A stretch of DNA of 64,000 nt from Kribbella solani (GCF_014205295.1 NZ_JACHNF010000001.1:7502001-7566000); one strand, 5' to 3'. Shown: positions 51,385-60,806, counted from the stretch's first letter. Program-made: numbers and translations. Notes: generated from the sequence alone by a model not told the origin.

Positions 51385-52359
51385 ATGACGGAGCTGCTGG
51401 AAGTTTCCGGACTGAATGTCGCGCTGGAGGTCGACGGGGAATCCCGGCCGGTACTGCGCGACGTCTCGTTCCGGATCGGCAAGGGTGAAACGGTCGGGCT
51501 GGTCGGCGAATCAGGTTCGGGCAAGTCGATGACTGCCCGGGCGGTGGCGCGGCTGCTTCCCGCGGGCGCCGAGGTACGCGGCTCGATCCGCTTCGGGGGA
51601 CTGTCGGTCGCGGAGCTGACCGGGTCCGACCTGCGCAGGTACCGGTCGCGGGTCGGGATGGTGTTCCAGGACCCGCGGGCGCACATCAACCCGGTCCGTA
51701 CGGTCGGCGACTTCCTGACCGAGGCGTTGCGGCTGAACCGGAAGGTCAGGCGTTCCGATGCCGAGGAACGCGCCGTGCGGATGCTCGGTGAGGTCGGTAT
51801 CGCGGACGGTGCGCGGCGGTTGCGCCAGTACCCGCATGAGCTTTCCGGTGGCCTGTTGCAGCGGGTGATGATCGCTTCGGTGCTGCTCAGCGAGCCCGAA
51901 CTCGTCCTCGCCGACGAGCCGACGACCGCGCTCGACGTCACCACCCAGTCCGAGGTGATGGCGATCCTGCAGGAGCTCAGTGACGAGCTGGGACTGGCGA
52001 TGCTCTTCATCACCCACGACCTGGAGCTGGCCGCGGCGGTCTGCGACCGCACGGTCGTCATGTACGCCGGGCAGGTGATGGAGACGCAGACGTCGGAATG
52101 CTTGCAGAATCGCCCGCTGCATCCCTACACGTCGGCGCTGATGGCCTCCCGGCCGAGCCTGACCGGTCCGCGGGAACGACCACATGCCGTACCCGGACGA
52201 CCGTTGTCCGCGTTCGAGGTCGACCTGGGCTGCCCGTTCGCGCCGAGGTGTACGCACGCCGACGAACTGTGCTTGGCGGAGGCACCCGGTATCCGCTCGA
52301 TCGACGACGGCGAGGTGGCGTGTCATCACGTCGACGAACTGAGGAAGACGAGCCGATGA
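51385..52359 (+). CDS. ABC transporter ATPase (DppD type)
   Basis: 324 residues. Walker A GESGSGKS, signature LSGGLLQR (unusual LL for QQ), Walker B LVLADEPTTALD, and the C-terminal oligopeptide-transporter extension with Cys cluster (LGCPFAPRCTHADELCLAEAP) that binds an Fe-S cluster in some DppD proteins. The start MTELLEVSGL is one base after the permease stop. Partner of the next ATPase. Confidence 0.92.
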   Translation: MTELLEVSGLNVALEVDGESRPVLRDVSFRIGKGETVGLVGESGSGKSMTARAVARLLPAGAEVRGSIRFGGLSVAELTGSDLRRYRSRVGMVFQDPRAHINPVRTVGDFLTEALRLNRKVRRSDAEERAVRMLGEVGIADGARRLRQYPHELSGGLLQRVMIASVLLSEPELVLADEPTTALDVTTQSEVMAILQELSDELGLAMLFITHDLELAAAVCDRTVVMYAGQVMETQTSECLQNRPLHPYTSALMASRPSLTGPRERPHAVPGRPLSAFEVDLGCPFAPRCTHADELCLAEAPGIRSIDDGEVACHHVDELRKTSR

Positions 52360-53165
52360 CCGAACCGATCTTGGAAGTTGCCGAGCTGCACAAGCAGTTC
52401 GGCGCGGTGACGGCGGTGAACCACGTCAGCTTCGCGCTGGCGCCGGGTGAATCGCTCGCCATCGTGGGCGAATCCGGGTCCGGAAAGACGACGGTCGCGA
52501 AGCTGGTGGTCGGCCTGGAGGCGGCGACCTCGGGAAGAATCGTTGCCTGCGGCAGCGATCGGTCCACGCCGGCCCGGTCGGCCAAGGAGCGCCGGCGGCG
52601 GGGCCGGAACGTCCAGATGGTGTTCCAGGACCCGTACCTGAGCCTGGACCCGCGACAGACCCCGGCCGCGGCGATCGACGAGGTGCTCCGGCTGCACACC
52701 ACGTACGACACCAGCACCCGCGGACGCCGTACGCAAGAGCTCGCCGGCCTCGTCGGCCTCGACGACCGGCAGCTGCACGCGCTGCCGGCCCGGCTGTCCG
52801 GTGGTCAGCGCCAGCGGGTCGCGATCGCCCGGGCGCTGGCCGCCGAACCCCAGGTGCTCATCCTGGACGAGGCGGTGGCGGCACTCGACGTTTCGATCCA
52901 GGCGCAGGTCCTCGGTCTGCTGGCCGACATCCGGGCACAGACCGGTGTCGCGTACCTCTTCATCAGCCACGACCTCGCCGTGGTCCGGCAGGTGTCCGAC
53001 CGGATCGCGGTGATGAAGGGCGGCGAGATCGTCGAGGCCGGCGAGACGCTCGGCACCTTGGACCACCCGCGCCATCCGTACACCCGATTGTTGCGTGACA
53101 GCGTTCCCGGACCTGGCTGGAAGCCCAGCCGCCGTCCGGTCGACCTGCCTGAGGAGGCACGATGA
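52356..53165 (+). CDS. ABC transporter ATPase (DppF type)
   Basis: 269 residues. Walker A GESGSGKT, signature LSGGQRQRV, Walker B VLILDEAVAALD. Slightly shorter than typical DppF, lacking the long Cys-containing C-terminus; it ends in a basic tail. ATGA overlaps on both sides (with the other ATPase and with the amidase) show translational coupling. DEAVAALD has Val in place of the usual Pro-Thr pair of DEPTS. Confidence 0.9.
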   Translation: MTEPILEVAELHKQFGAVTAVNHVSFALAPGESLAIVGESGSGKTTVAKLVVGLEAATSGRIVACGSDRSTPARSAKERRRRGRNVQMVFQDPYLSLDPRQTPAAAIDEVLRLHTTYDTSTRGRRTQELAGLVGLDDRQLHALPARLSGGQRQRVAIARALAAEPQVLILDEAVAALDVSIQAQVLGLLADIRAQTGVAYLFISHDLAVVRQVSDRIAVMKGGEIVEAGETLGTLDHPRHPYTRLLRDSVPGPGWKPSRRPVDLPEEAR

Positions 53166-54619
53166 CTGTCAATACCACCCCTGCTCCGCCGGCCCCGCTT
53201 GGGATGGCGGAGCACGGATGGCCGTCGGCGACCGAGCTGGCCGACCAGATCCGGACCGGCCGGCTGGCGTCGGTCGCGGTGACCCGCCGCTACCTGGACC
53301 GCATCGAGGCCATCAACCCGGAGTTGAACGCCTTCTGCCGGGTCGAGGCCGCCGCTGCCCTGCAGGCGGCCGCCGAGGTCGACGAGGCCGTTGCCCGAGG
53401 CGACGAACTGCCACCGTTCGCCGGGGTGCCGATCGCGATCAAGGACCTGCATCCGGTTCGCGGCTGGGAGCTGTGCAGCGCCTCGAACGCCGTCGGCAAC
53501 GTGGTGATGGACGATGACGCGGTCGCGGTACGGGCGCTGCGGAACGCCGGCTTCGTCTTCGTCGGCGCGACCACCTCGCCCGAGTTCGGTACCGTCTCGG
53601 TGACCGAGTCGGCCCGGCATGGCGTCACCCGCAGCCCCTGGGACGTGAAGCGCAGCCCGGGTGGTTCGAGCGGAGGCACCGCGGCGGCCGTTGCCTCAGG
53701 CATGCTTCCGCTCGGGCACGGGTCGGACGGCGCCGGCTCGATCCGGGAACCGGCCAGTTTCTGCGGTCTGGTCGGCATGAAGCCGAGCCGCGGTCTCGTG
53801 CCGGGGGACGCGATGTTCATGGAAGGCTTCGCCACCGAAGGGGTGCTGACGCGTACGGTCGAGGACACGGCGGCGTTGCTGGACGTGTTCGCGGCCGAGC
53901 CGGGCGTCGGTTGGTACCGGCATCCGGCGCAGCCCGTTCCGTACCGGCAACGCGCCGCTGAGGACCCGGGCCGGTTGCGGATCGCGTTCAGTACCCGGCC
54001 GGCCTTCCCGACCTGGGTCGACCCGGCCGCCGTGGCCCGCGGCCGGCAGGCGGCCGAGCTGGTCGCCGCGCTCGGCCACGACGTCGTCGAGCGTGACATT
54101 CCCGGGCTCGACCAGGACTGGTTCCAGGCCCACTTCGACATCATCTACGCGACCGGTTCCGCCGAGGTCGAGATCGAGGACGAGTCGGCGGTCGAGCCGT
54201 TGAACCGTACGTTGCGCGAAGCGGGGCGGCGGACCGACTCGATCGACTACGTCCGGGCCGTGATCGAGCTGCAGCTGGCGGCCCGGCAGATGTACACGTT
54301 GTGGGACGACGTGGACATCCTGCTGACCCCGACCAATCCGGTGCTCGCGCCGGGGGAGGGGGCATTGTGGCAAGGGCAGGGTGCCGATCCGTGGTTGCCG
54401 CTGCGGCGGGCCGAGGAGACGGCGGCGCTGACGGTGATCGCGAACGTGCTCGGCCTGCCGGCGATCTCGATCCCGTTGGTGGAAGCCCGCGACGGGATGC
54501 CGCTCGGGACCCAGCTGATCGGTGGCCGCAACGACGACGGCACCGTGCTGGCGCTGGCCGGTCAGCTCGAGCGTGCGTACCCCTGGCGGCACCGCTACCC
54601 GGCCGGCGTGACGCTGTGA
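53162..54619 (+). CDS. Amidase-signature family hydrolase
   Basis: 485 residues with the Ser-cisSer-Lys triad: Lys94 (IAIKDLHPV), cis-Ser in SPGGSSGG (169/170) and nucleophile Ser193 (HGSDGAGSIREPA). The family cleaves amide or carbamate bonds. The ATG overlaps the ATPase stop. Its place right after an oligopeptide-type importer suggests it releases an amine or acid from an imported amide, which then could feed the acyl-CoA ligase and ALDH downstream or the hydroxylysine route (inference). Confidence 0.88.
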   Translation: MTVNTTPAPPAPLGMAEHGWPSATELADQIRTGRLASVAVTRRYLDRIEAINPELNAFCRVEAAAALQAAAEVDEAVARGDELPPFAGVPIAIKDLHPVRGWELCSASNAVGNVVMDDDAVAVRALRNAGFVFVGATTSPEFGTVSVTESARHGVTRSPWDVKRSPGGSSGGTAAAVASGMLPLGHGSDGAGSIREPASFCGLVGMKPSRGLVPGDAMFMEGFATEGVLTRTVEDTAALLDVFAAEPGVGWYRHPAQPVPYRQRAAEDPGRLRIAFSTRPAFPTWVDPAAVARGRQAAELVAALGHDVVERDIPGLDQDWFQAHFDIIYATGSAEVEIEDESAVEPLNRTLREAGRRTDSIDYVRAVIELQLAARQMYTLWDDVDILLTPTNPVLAPGEGALWQGQGADPWLPLRRAEETAALTVIANVLGLPAISIPLVEARDGMPLGTQLIGGRNDDGTVLALAGQLERAYPWRHRYPAGVTL

Positions 54620-54656
54620 ACCGGCGAAGATCCGGCCGAGGAGGAGACGACCGATC

Positions 54657-56240
54657 ATGACCATCCCCGTGCTGCCCCGGATCTCCGACTACGTGGGGCA
54701 TTGGGCCGGCATCCACCCCGAGCGGGAGGCGCTGGTCGGTGACAGCGTGCGCTGGACGTACCGCGAACTCCAGGCCGAGGTCGATGCCATCGCCGCCGCA
54801 CTCGTGGGGCAAGGCGTCGGCCGGGGCGATCGGGTCGCCCTGCTCGGCCGTACGCGACCGGAATGCTTCGCGCACTTCCTCGCGACCGCGAGCATCGGAG
54901 CGATCTGGGTCGGGCTCAACCCGCGGTACACACTGGACGAGATCACCGCGATCCTGGCCGACAGCCGGCCACGCCTGGTGTTCTCGATGATCGAGCCGAG
55001 CGAGACCGGGTTCGCCGAGCTGCTGGGTGGCATCAGCGAGCAGACCGGCCCGTCGGTTCCGCTGATCACCCGCGGGGACGCGGGACCCGGGATCTCCACC
55101 GGATGGGCCGCCTTCCTGGCGGCAGGGACCGACCGCAGCTCGCTGGACGTGGCTCGGAAGGCCGTCGAACCTCACGACGCCGCGGCCATGATCTACACCT
55201 CCGGAACCACGGGGAAGTCGAAGGGCGCACTGGTACCGCACGTCGGCCTGTCGAGCTGCGGCGTGATTCAGACGTCCCGCTGGTACGGCGATGCGCCGCG
55301 GAAACTGTGCGACCTGCCGCTGAACCACATCGGTGGTCTCGGTGACATCTGTACGTCGATCCTCACGGCCGGCGGCACCGTCGTCTTCATGGCGAAGTTC
55401 GACGCCGCGGGTGCGCTGCGGATGGTGGAGCGCGAGCGCCTCACGCACCTGTACTACATACCCACGCAGTTGCTGGCCGCTGTCGAAACCCCGGAGTGGG
55501 AGACCTGCGACCTCTCGTCTCTCGAATGGATTCTCTGGGGTGGTGCCGCCGCTCCGCTCGGTCTGCTCGAGCGGCTCGCCCAGAAAGGCGCGAAGCTCGG
55601 TACGAGTTACAGCCTGACCGAGTCGACGGGTTCGGTCACGTACACGGAACCCGACGATCCGCTGGACGTACTGGCCTGGAGCGTCGGTCGCATCGATCCA
55701 CGGTACGAGGTGACGATCCGGCGCGCCGACGGCAGTACGGCGAACGACGGCGAAGAGGGCGAGATCCTGATCCGCGGCGAGCACATCACCCTCGGGTACT
55801 TCGGCCGGCCGGAGGCGACCCGGGAGGCGATCGACGCCGACGGCTGGCTGCACACCGGCGACCTGGCCCGGATCGAGCCCAACGGGCACGTCCGCCTGGC
55901 CGGTCGCCTGAAGGAGATGTACAAGTCCGGCGGCTACAACGTGTATCCGCGCGAGATCGAGTCCGTACTCGAGCAGCATCCGGGGGTGTCGCTGGCCTCT
56001 GTCGTTGGCGTACCCGACGATCGCTGGGGCGAGGTGGGGCATGCCTTCGTCGTCGCCGGTGACGTGTCGGCCGATGAACTGGAGACGTTCCTGGCCGAGC
56101 GGCTGGCCAACTACAAACGCCCGAAGCGGTTGTGGCTGGAGCAGAGCCTGCCCCGGCTGCCGATCGGAAAGGTCGACAAGGCCGCGCTCCGGCGCCGGAT
56201 CGCCGCTGAGCCGAAACCCACGAGCAGGGAGAACCGATAA
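54657..56240 (+). CDS. Class-I AMP-forming acyl-CoA ligase
   Basis: 527 residues. P-loop-like MIYTSGTTGKSKGALV (about 178-193), YKSGGYNVYPREIE and GWLHTGDLARIE core motifs, and the C-terminal catalytic Lys in LPIGKVDKAAL are all present. Activates a carboxylic acid to its CoA thioester. Best resemblance is to carnitine/crotonobetaine- and fatty/aryl acid-CoA ligases; exact acid unknown. GAGGAGACG precedes the ATG; 37 bases follow the amidase stop. Confidence 0.88.
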   Translation: MTIPVLPRISDYVGHWAGIHPEREALVGDSVRWTYRELQAEVDAIAAALVGQGVGRGDRVALLGRTRPECFAHFLATASIGAIWVGLNPRYTLDEITAILADSRPRLVFSMIEPSETGFAELLGGISEQTGPSVPLITRGDAGPGISTGWAAFLAAGTDRSSLDVARKAVEPHDAAAMIYTSGTTGKSKGALVPHVGLSSCGVIQTSRWYGDAPRKLCDLPLNHIGGLGDICTSILTAGGTVVFMAKFDAAGALRMVERERLTHLYYIPTQLLAAVETPEWETCDLSSLEWILWGGAAAPLGLLERLAQKGAKLGTSYSLTESTGSVTYTEPDDPLDVLAWSVGRIDPRYEVTIRRADGSTANDGEEGEILIRGEHITLGYFGRPEATREAIDADGWLHTGDLARIEPNGHVRLAGRLKEMYKSGGYNVYPREIESVLEQHPGVSLASVVGVPDDRWGEVGHAFVVAGDVSADELETFLAERLANYKRPKRLWLEQSLPRLPIGKVDKAALRRRIAAEPKPTSRENR

Positions 56241-56242
56241 TC

Positions 56243-57751
56243 ATGAGCTGGACTCTGTCCGCGCCCGTCCTCGCGTTCCTGGACGGTGGCCCGAAAGGCC
56301 TGTTCCTCGACAACGGCTTCGTCGACGCGATCGATCCGGACATCATCAAGGTGATCAACCCGGCCACCGGCGAGGTGATCACCTCGGTGCAAGGTGGCGG
56401 AGCGCGCGATGTCGACCGCGCCGTCACCAGCGCCGAGCGGGCGTTCAACGGCAGCTGGTCGCGGACCAGTGCCGCTGAGCGGGCGAAGCTGCTGTGGCGC
56501 CTGGCCGACCTGATCGACAAGCACGCCGAGGAACTGGCCGTACTCGAGACGCTGAACAACGGCAAGCCGCTGTCCCTGGCTCTCGGCGACGATCTGCCCG
56601 AGACCTCCAACGTCTTCCGGTACTTCGCCGGGTACGCCACCAAGAACTCCGGGCAGACCATCGACGTGGCCGACGTCGACGCGCATGTCTACACGCTGCA
56701 CGAGCCGATCGGGGTGACGGCCGGAATCATTCCCTGGAACTACCCGCTCGCGATCGCCGCGTGGAAACTCGCGCCCGCGCTGGCGGCCGGCAACGTGATG
56801 ATCCTCAAACCCGCCGAGCAGACGCCGCTGTCGGTACTGCGGCTGGCCGAACTCAGCGCGGAGGCCGGGTTCCCGCCGGGCGTGATCTCGATCGTGAACG
56901 GGTACGGCGAGACGGCCGGCGAGGCGATCACCACGCATCCGCGGATCGAGAAGGTGTCGTTCACCGGTGAGAAGCGGACCGGGCAGCGGATCGTCGAGGC
57001 GTCGGTCGGCAACCTGAAACGCGTGACCCTGGAACTCGGCGGCAAGTCGCCGAACGTGGTGTTCGCCGACGCCGACCCGGCACAGGTCCGGGACGGCGCG
57101 CTCTGGGGCATCTTCTACAACATGGGCCAGGACTGCTCGGCCGGATCGCGGTTGTTCGTCCACCACCGTCGCTATGACGACGTCGTCGCGGAGCTGGTCT
57201 CGGACGCGCAGGCGCTGCGCGTCGGCCCGGGACTCGACGAGGCCAGCCAGCTCGGCGCGCTGGTCACGGCCGAGCACACCGCGCGGGTCGTCGAGTACCT
57301 CGATCTCGCGCGGGACGAGGGTGTCGTCCAGGCCGGCGGTGGCCGTGTACTGGACGGAGAACTTGCCAACGGCAACTTCATCCGGCCGACCGTGATCACC
57401 GACACCACTGACGACGCGCGGGTCGCCGCCGAGGAGATCTTCGGGCCGGCGGTGGTGGTGCTGCCGTTCCGGGACGAGGACGAGCTGATCCGTAAGGCCA
57501 ACGACACCGTGTTCGGGCTCGCGGCCGGGGTCTGGACCCGTGATGTCGGTCGCGCGCACCGCGTCGCTCGCCGATTGAAGGCGGGCACCGTCTGGGTGAA
57601 CACCTATGGCGACGCGGACGCTGCCGTACCGTTCGGCGGGATGCGGATGAGCGGCTACGGGCGGGACAAGGGCTCGTACGCGATGGAGGCTTACACCGCT
57701 GTCAAGACGGTGTGGGTCAACACGCAGTACGCGGGGGCGGACGCACGCTGA
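56243..57751 (+). CDS. Aldehyde dehydrogenase (betaine/phenylacetaldehyde type)
   Basis: 502 residues. GVTAGIIPWNYPLAIAAWKLAPALAAGN, TLELGGKSPNVVFADAD with catalytic Glu, and MGQDCSAGSRLFV with catalytic Cys show a full NAD(P)-dependent ALDH. GGGAGAA precedes the ATG two bases after the ligase stop. It would supply the acid for the ligase from an aldehyde, possibly the one made by the GMC oxidoreductase further right (inference). Two hairpins end the operon. Confidence 0.9.
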   Translation: MSWTLSAPVLAFLDGGPKGLFLDNGFVDAIDPDIIKVINPATGEVITSVQGGGARDVDRAVTSAERAFNGSWSRTSAAERAKLLWRLADLIDKHAEELAVLETLNNGKPLSLALGDDLPETSNVFRYFAGYATKNSGQTIDVADVDAHVYTLHEPIGVTAGIIPWNYPLAIAAWKLAPALAAGNVMILKPAEQTPLSVLRLAELSAEAGFPPGVISIVNGYGETAGEAITTHPRIEKVSFTGEKRTGQRIVEASVGNLKRVTLELGGKSPNVVFADADPAQVRDGALWGIFYNMGQDCSAGSRLFVHHRRYDDVVAELVSDAQALRVGPGLDEASQLGALVTAEHTARVVEYLDLARDEGVVQAGGGRVLDGELANGNFIRPTVITDTTDDARVAAEEIFGPAVVVLPFRDEDELIRKANDTVFGLAAGVWTRDVGRAHRVARRLKAGTVWVNTYGDADAAVPFGGMRMSGYGRDKGSYAMEAYTAVKTVWVNTQYAGADAR

Positions 57752-57764
57752 CGTACGCCCCCGC
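57731..57764 (+). terminator. First terminator hairpin of the transporter operon
   Basis: GCGGGGGCG / CGCCCCCGC 9-bp stem; its left arm overlaps the last codons of the aldehyde dehydrogenase. Confidence 0.6.
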
Positions 57765-57769
57765 TGTTG

Positions 57770-57805
57770 CCGAGGTTCAGTCGGTTTTGGCCGACTGAAC
57801 CTCGG
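57770..57805. terminator. Bidirectional terminator between convergent genes
   Basis: Perfect 15-bp stem CCGAGGTTCAGTCGG / CCGACTGAACCTCGG with a TTTTGG loop; the right part lies inside the last codons of the DJ-1/PfpI gene. Confidence 0.85.
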
Positions 57806-58445
57806 CCCATGAGGGGCCGTAGTGTTCCTTGAACACTCCACGCACCATCTCGGCCACTGCCTGCGGCGCCTTCGCCATCGAGCCCGCGTCGTACGGCGGC
57901 TGCGGGTCGTACTCGATCGCGAGCTGGACGCCCTGGGCGTACTCGGCGCCTTCCAGCAGATCGACCAGCCGGAGCGCCATGTCGATACCGGACGACACCC
58001 CGGCCGAGGTGATGACCCGGTCGTGCACGACGACGCGCTCGGACACCGGTTCGGCGCCGAACACCCGCAGGCTTTCGAGTTCGCACCAGTGCGAGGTCGC
58101 CCGGCCGCCGGTGAGCAGGCCGGCCGCGCCGAGGAGCAGGGACCCGGTGCAGACCGAGGTTGTCCATCGGGCCGACTCGTGCGCGGTCCGCAGCCAGTCG
58201 AGGATGGTCTCGTTCTCCAGGTACTGCTGCGTCGTGCTCCCGCCGGCCACGACGACCAGATCGGGCCTGGTCACCTCGCTCAGCGGCACCGAGGGCAGTA
58301 CGAAGTTGGGTTGGTCAGCCTCGATCGGGCCGCCGCCGGCGGACACGAAGCGGGCGTCCGCGGCCGGCAGGCGACTGAGCACCTCGAACGGCCCGACGGC
58401 GTCGAGGGAGGTGAATCCTGGGTAGATCAAGAGGGCGATCTGCAC
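57777..58445 (-). CDS. DJ-1/PfpI family protein (isonitrile hydratase-like)
   Basis: 222 residues. MQIALLIYPGFTSLDAVGPFEVLSRLP start with Asp15 and Glu21, VVVAGGS, and SVCTGSLLLGAAGLLTGGRATSHW holding the nucleophile-elbow Cys99. This is the isocyanide hydratase (InhA) branch, which hydrates isonitriles to N-formamides, though some members are glyoxalases or unknown. It shares a short promoter region containing operator site E with the divergent GMC gene, so it belongs to the same regulated set. Its stop codon sits inside the terminator stem. Confidence 0.82.
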   Translation of the reverse strand: MQIALLIYPGFTSLDAVGPFEVLSRLPAADARFVSAGGGPIEADQPNFVLPSVPLSEVTRPDLVVVAGGSTTQQYLENETILDWLRTAHESARWTTSVCTGSLLLGAAGLLTGGRATSHWCELESLRVFGAEPVSERVVVHDRVITSAGVSSGIDMALRLVDLLEGAEYAQGVQLAIEYDPQPPYDAGSMAKAPQAVAEMVRGVFKEHYGPSWAEVQSAKTD

Positions 58446-58499
58446 GGTATGCCTCGTCTTCGGTGCGTGAAGTCTCGGATCGATGCACTACTCGACTGA

Positions 58500-58528
58500 T
58501 TGAGTTTTGATCGATTGATCGATTAACT
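58500..58528 (+). promoter_or_regulatory. Promoter of GMC oxidoreductase gene
   Basis: TTGAGT (58500-58505), 17-bp spacer, TTAACT (58523-58528). Transcription would start about seven bases later, at or next to the ATG at 58536, implying a leaderless mRNA. Confidence 0.6.
58507..58526. promoter_or_regulatory. TetR-type operator, site E
   Basis: TTGATCGATTGATCGATTAA, palindromic at eight of ten pairs, filling the spacer between -35 and -10 of the GMC promoter. Confidence 0.6.
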
Positions 58529-58535
58529 TTAGCCC

Positions 58536-60023
58536 ATGATCCCGACTCTGACGATGGTTTCGGATGTGGTGGTGATCGGCGCTGGCACGGCCGGCTGTCT
58601 GGTCGCCCGGAAGCTGGCGCGAGGGACGACGGCGAGCGTCCTGCTGATCGAGGCCGGGCCGGACTACGGGCCGCTGGCCGACGAGCTGTGGCCACCCGAG
58701 CTGCTCGACAGCTCGACGTTGCCGACCAGCCACGACTGGGGGTACACGGGTCCCGGCGCGGAAGGGCAGACCGGCTGGGCGTTCGAGCGGGCCAAGGTCG
58801 TCGGTGGTTGCTCCGCCCACAACGGATGCTCGCAGACCGTCGGCTTCGGCGCCGACTACGAGCAGTGGGGCCTGGACTGGACCCGGAGCGAGATCGAAGC
58901 ACGGCTCACGTCGCTGAATCGCGCGCTCCAGGTCCGCCAGTACGCCGACGACGAACTGACGCCGTTCCAGCAAGGTGTGATGGAAGCCATGGTGCAGCGC
59001 GGCCTGCCGCGGACCGATGATCTCGACGTACTCGACGGTGGCGTGGGTTGCGGACCGTCACCGGTCAACAATCCCCGCGGCGTGCGCTGGAACTCGGGGT
59101 TCGCGTTCCTCGACGAGGCGCGATCCGAGCGTACGCTCCGGGTTCTCGGTCGCGCTCTGGTCGAGCGGTTGGAGGTCGAGGACGGCGTCGTACGACGTGC
59201 CGTCGTCCGCGCCGATGGGCAGCTGATAGTTGTCGAGGCGCGGCACTTCGTGCTCTGTGCCGGCGCGTACGGTTCGCCGGAGCTCCTGCTGCGTAGTGGA
59301 ATCGGGCCGGCGGCGGAGCTCGCGGCGGTCGGGATTTCGGCGGCCGTGGACCTGCCGGGTGTCGGACGCAACCTGCACGACCACCCGACGCTCGAGCTGA
59401 GGTTCGCGCCGAGCGAACTGTTGCTCCGGCAGACCGCGGACTTCGCCCGTACCCGACCAGCTCCGGATGAGCAGGTCATCGCGAAGGCCGATTCATTGCT
59501 GGGCGACGGCCCCTACGACCTGCATCTGTTTCCGTGGACCGATCCGCCGTCGACCGGCCTGGAATGCGTCCTGCCGGCTGCCTGTCTGACGCCGAGATCG
59601 CGTGGCGCGGTGGTTCTTCGTACGGCGGATCCGACGGTGCCCGCATCGATCGACCACGCGTATCTGCGTGATGCCGACGGGCATGACCGAGCCGTACTGA
59701 TCCGAGGGCGTGAGCTCTGGAAGGAGATCAGTAGCGCGCCAGGGTTGAGCCCGCTACTTGGCGATCGGATCCCGGACGCGATCTCGGGTCGCGGTTATCG
59801 GTTCGCGCACTACTGGCATCCGGTCGGCACCTGCGCGATCGGTGCCTCGCCGGACAGCGGAGCCGTCGCCGACGCGGACGGACGCGTTTTCGGTGTCGAG
59901 AACCTGCGCGTACTGGATGCGGCCGCGATTCCGGTGGTGCCACGAGCCACGACGAACTTGCCCGTGTTGTTGCTGGCCGACCATCTGGCGGACCGGCTTG
60001 TCGCCGCACTGGGTGCGGCCTGA
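58536..60023 (+). CDS. GMC-family FAD oxidoreductase
   Basis: 495 residues. FAD-binding VVIGAGTAGCLVARKLARG (about 10-28), the GMC signature segments VVGGCSAHNGCSQ and GVRWNSGFAFLDEA/ VLCAGAYGSPELLLRSGIGP, and C-terminal HYWHPVGTCAIG with the catalytic His. Oxidises alcohols such as choline-like or short hydroxy compounds to aldehydes. There is no Shine-Dalgarno sequence; the promoter position suggests leaderless translation from the first ATG (an ATG 18 bases on is alternative). Followed after 17 bases by an MBL-fold gene. Confidence 0.88.
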   Translation: MIPTLTMVSDVVVIGAGTAGCLVARKLARGTTASVLLIEAGPDYGPLADELWPPELLDSSTLPTSHDWGYTGPGAEGQTGWAFERAKVVGGCSAHNGCSQTVGFGADYEQWGLDWTRSEIEARLTSLNRALQVRQYADDELTPFQQGVMEAMVQRGLPRTDDLDVLDGGVGCGPSPVNNPRGVRWNSGFAFLDEARSERTLRVLGRALVERLEVEDGVVRRAVVRADGQLIVVEARHFVLCAGAYGSPELLLRSGIGPAAELAAVGISAAVDLPGVGRNLHDHPTLELRFAPSELLLRQTADFARTRPAPDEQVIAKADSLLGDGPYDLHLFPWTDPPSTGLECVLPAACLTPRSRGAVVLRTADPTVPASIDHAYLRDADGHDRAVLIRGRELWKEISSAPGLSPLLGDRIPDAISGRGYRFAHYWHPVGTCAIGASPDSGAVADADGRVFGVENLRVLDAAAIPVVPRATTNLPVLLLADHLADRLVAALGAA

Positions 60024-60040
60024 TCTCGGAGTACGACTTG

Positions 60041-60802
60041 ATGACAGCCCTCACGCTGATTCGCCATGCCACGATCCTGCTGGAGCTCGCCGGGCAGACC
60101 TTCCTGGTCGACCCGATGCTGGACGACGCGCGGAGCCACGATGCGGTCGAAGGAACGTCCAACCCGACCCGCTGGCCATTGGTCGGCCTACCGACCGGCG
60201 CGGCCGAGGTCGTCGCCTCGGCGACGGCGGTGCTGATCACGCACACCCACGTCGACCACCTCGACGACACCGCGATCGCGTTCCTGCGGGACCGTTCGGT
60301 GCCCGTCTTCTGTCAGCCCTTCGACGTCGCCGAGCTGACCGAGCGCGGCCTCCCGGATGTCCGGCCGGTCGACGAAGTGACGCACTGGCGCGGAGTCGCG
60401 ATCCGGCGAACCGGCGGGCAGCATGGAACCGGCGCGCAGGCCGACCTGATGGGACCGGTCTCCGGCTGGCTGCTCACCCACGGCGGTCAGCAGGTCTACG
60501 TCGCCGGTGACACCGTGTGGTGTGACGAGGTCGCCGCCGTCCTGGACGTCAACCAGCCGCAGGTCGTCGTCGTCAACGCGGGCGAGGCACGGATGGTCAC
60601 CGGAGACCCGATCACGATGGGCGCGGACGATGTCTTCGCGACCTGCCGGTACCCCGGCCGGCGCCAGGTGATCGCGGTCCATCTGGAGGCGCTGAACCAC
60701 TGTGGGCTGACCCGCGCGGAGCTGGCGTGCGATGCGGCCGCGGCCGGTCTGGAGGTCACGATTCCGCGCGACGGGGAGCGAGTTTCCTTGTTCCAGGGCT
60801 GA
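60041..60802 (+). CDS. Metallo-beta-lactamase-fold hydrolase (UlaG-like)
   Basis: 253 residues. TLIRHATILLELAGQTFLVDPML start, ITHTHVDHLDD metal-binding motif, GQHGTGAQ and VYVAGDTVW with the bridging Asp; VIAVHLEALNHCG supplies the last His. This layout matches the UlaG/lactonase-like branch of the MBL superfamily. GGAG precedes the ATG. Co-transcribed with the GMC gene; it may open a lactone or cyclic product (inference). Confidence 0.8.
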   Translation: MTALTLIRHATILLELAGQTFLVDPMLDDARSHDAVEGTSNPTRWPLVGLPTGAAEVVASATAVLITHTHVDHLDDTAIAFLRDRSVPVFCQPFDVAELTERGLPDVRPVDEVTHWRGVAIRRTGGQHGTGAQADLMGPVSGWLLTHGGQQVYVAGDTVWCDEVAAVLDVNQPQVVVVNAGEARMVTGDPITMGADDVFATCRYPGRRQVIAVHLEALNHCGLTRAELACDAAAAGLEVTIPRDGERVSLFQG

Positions 60803-60806
60803 TCTC

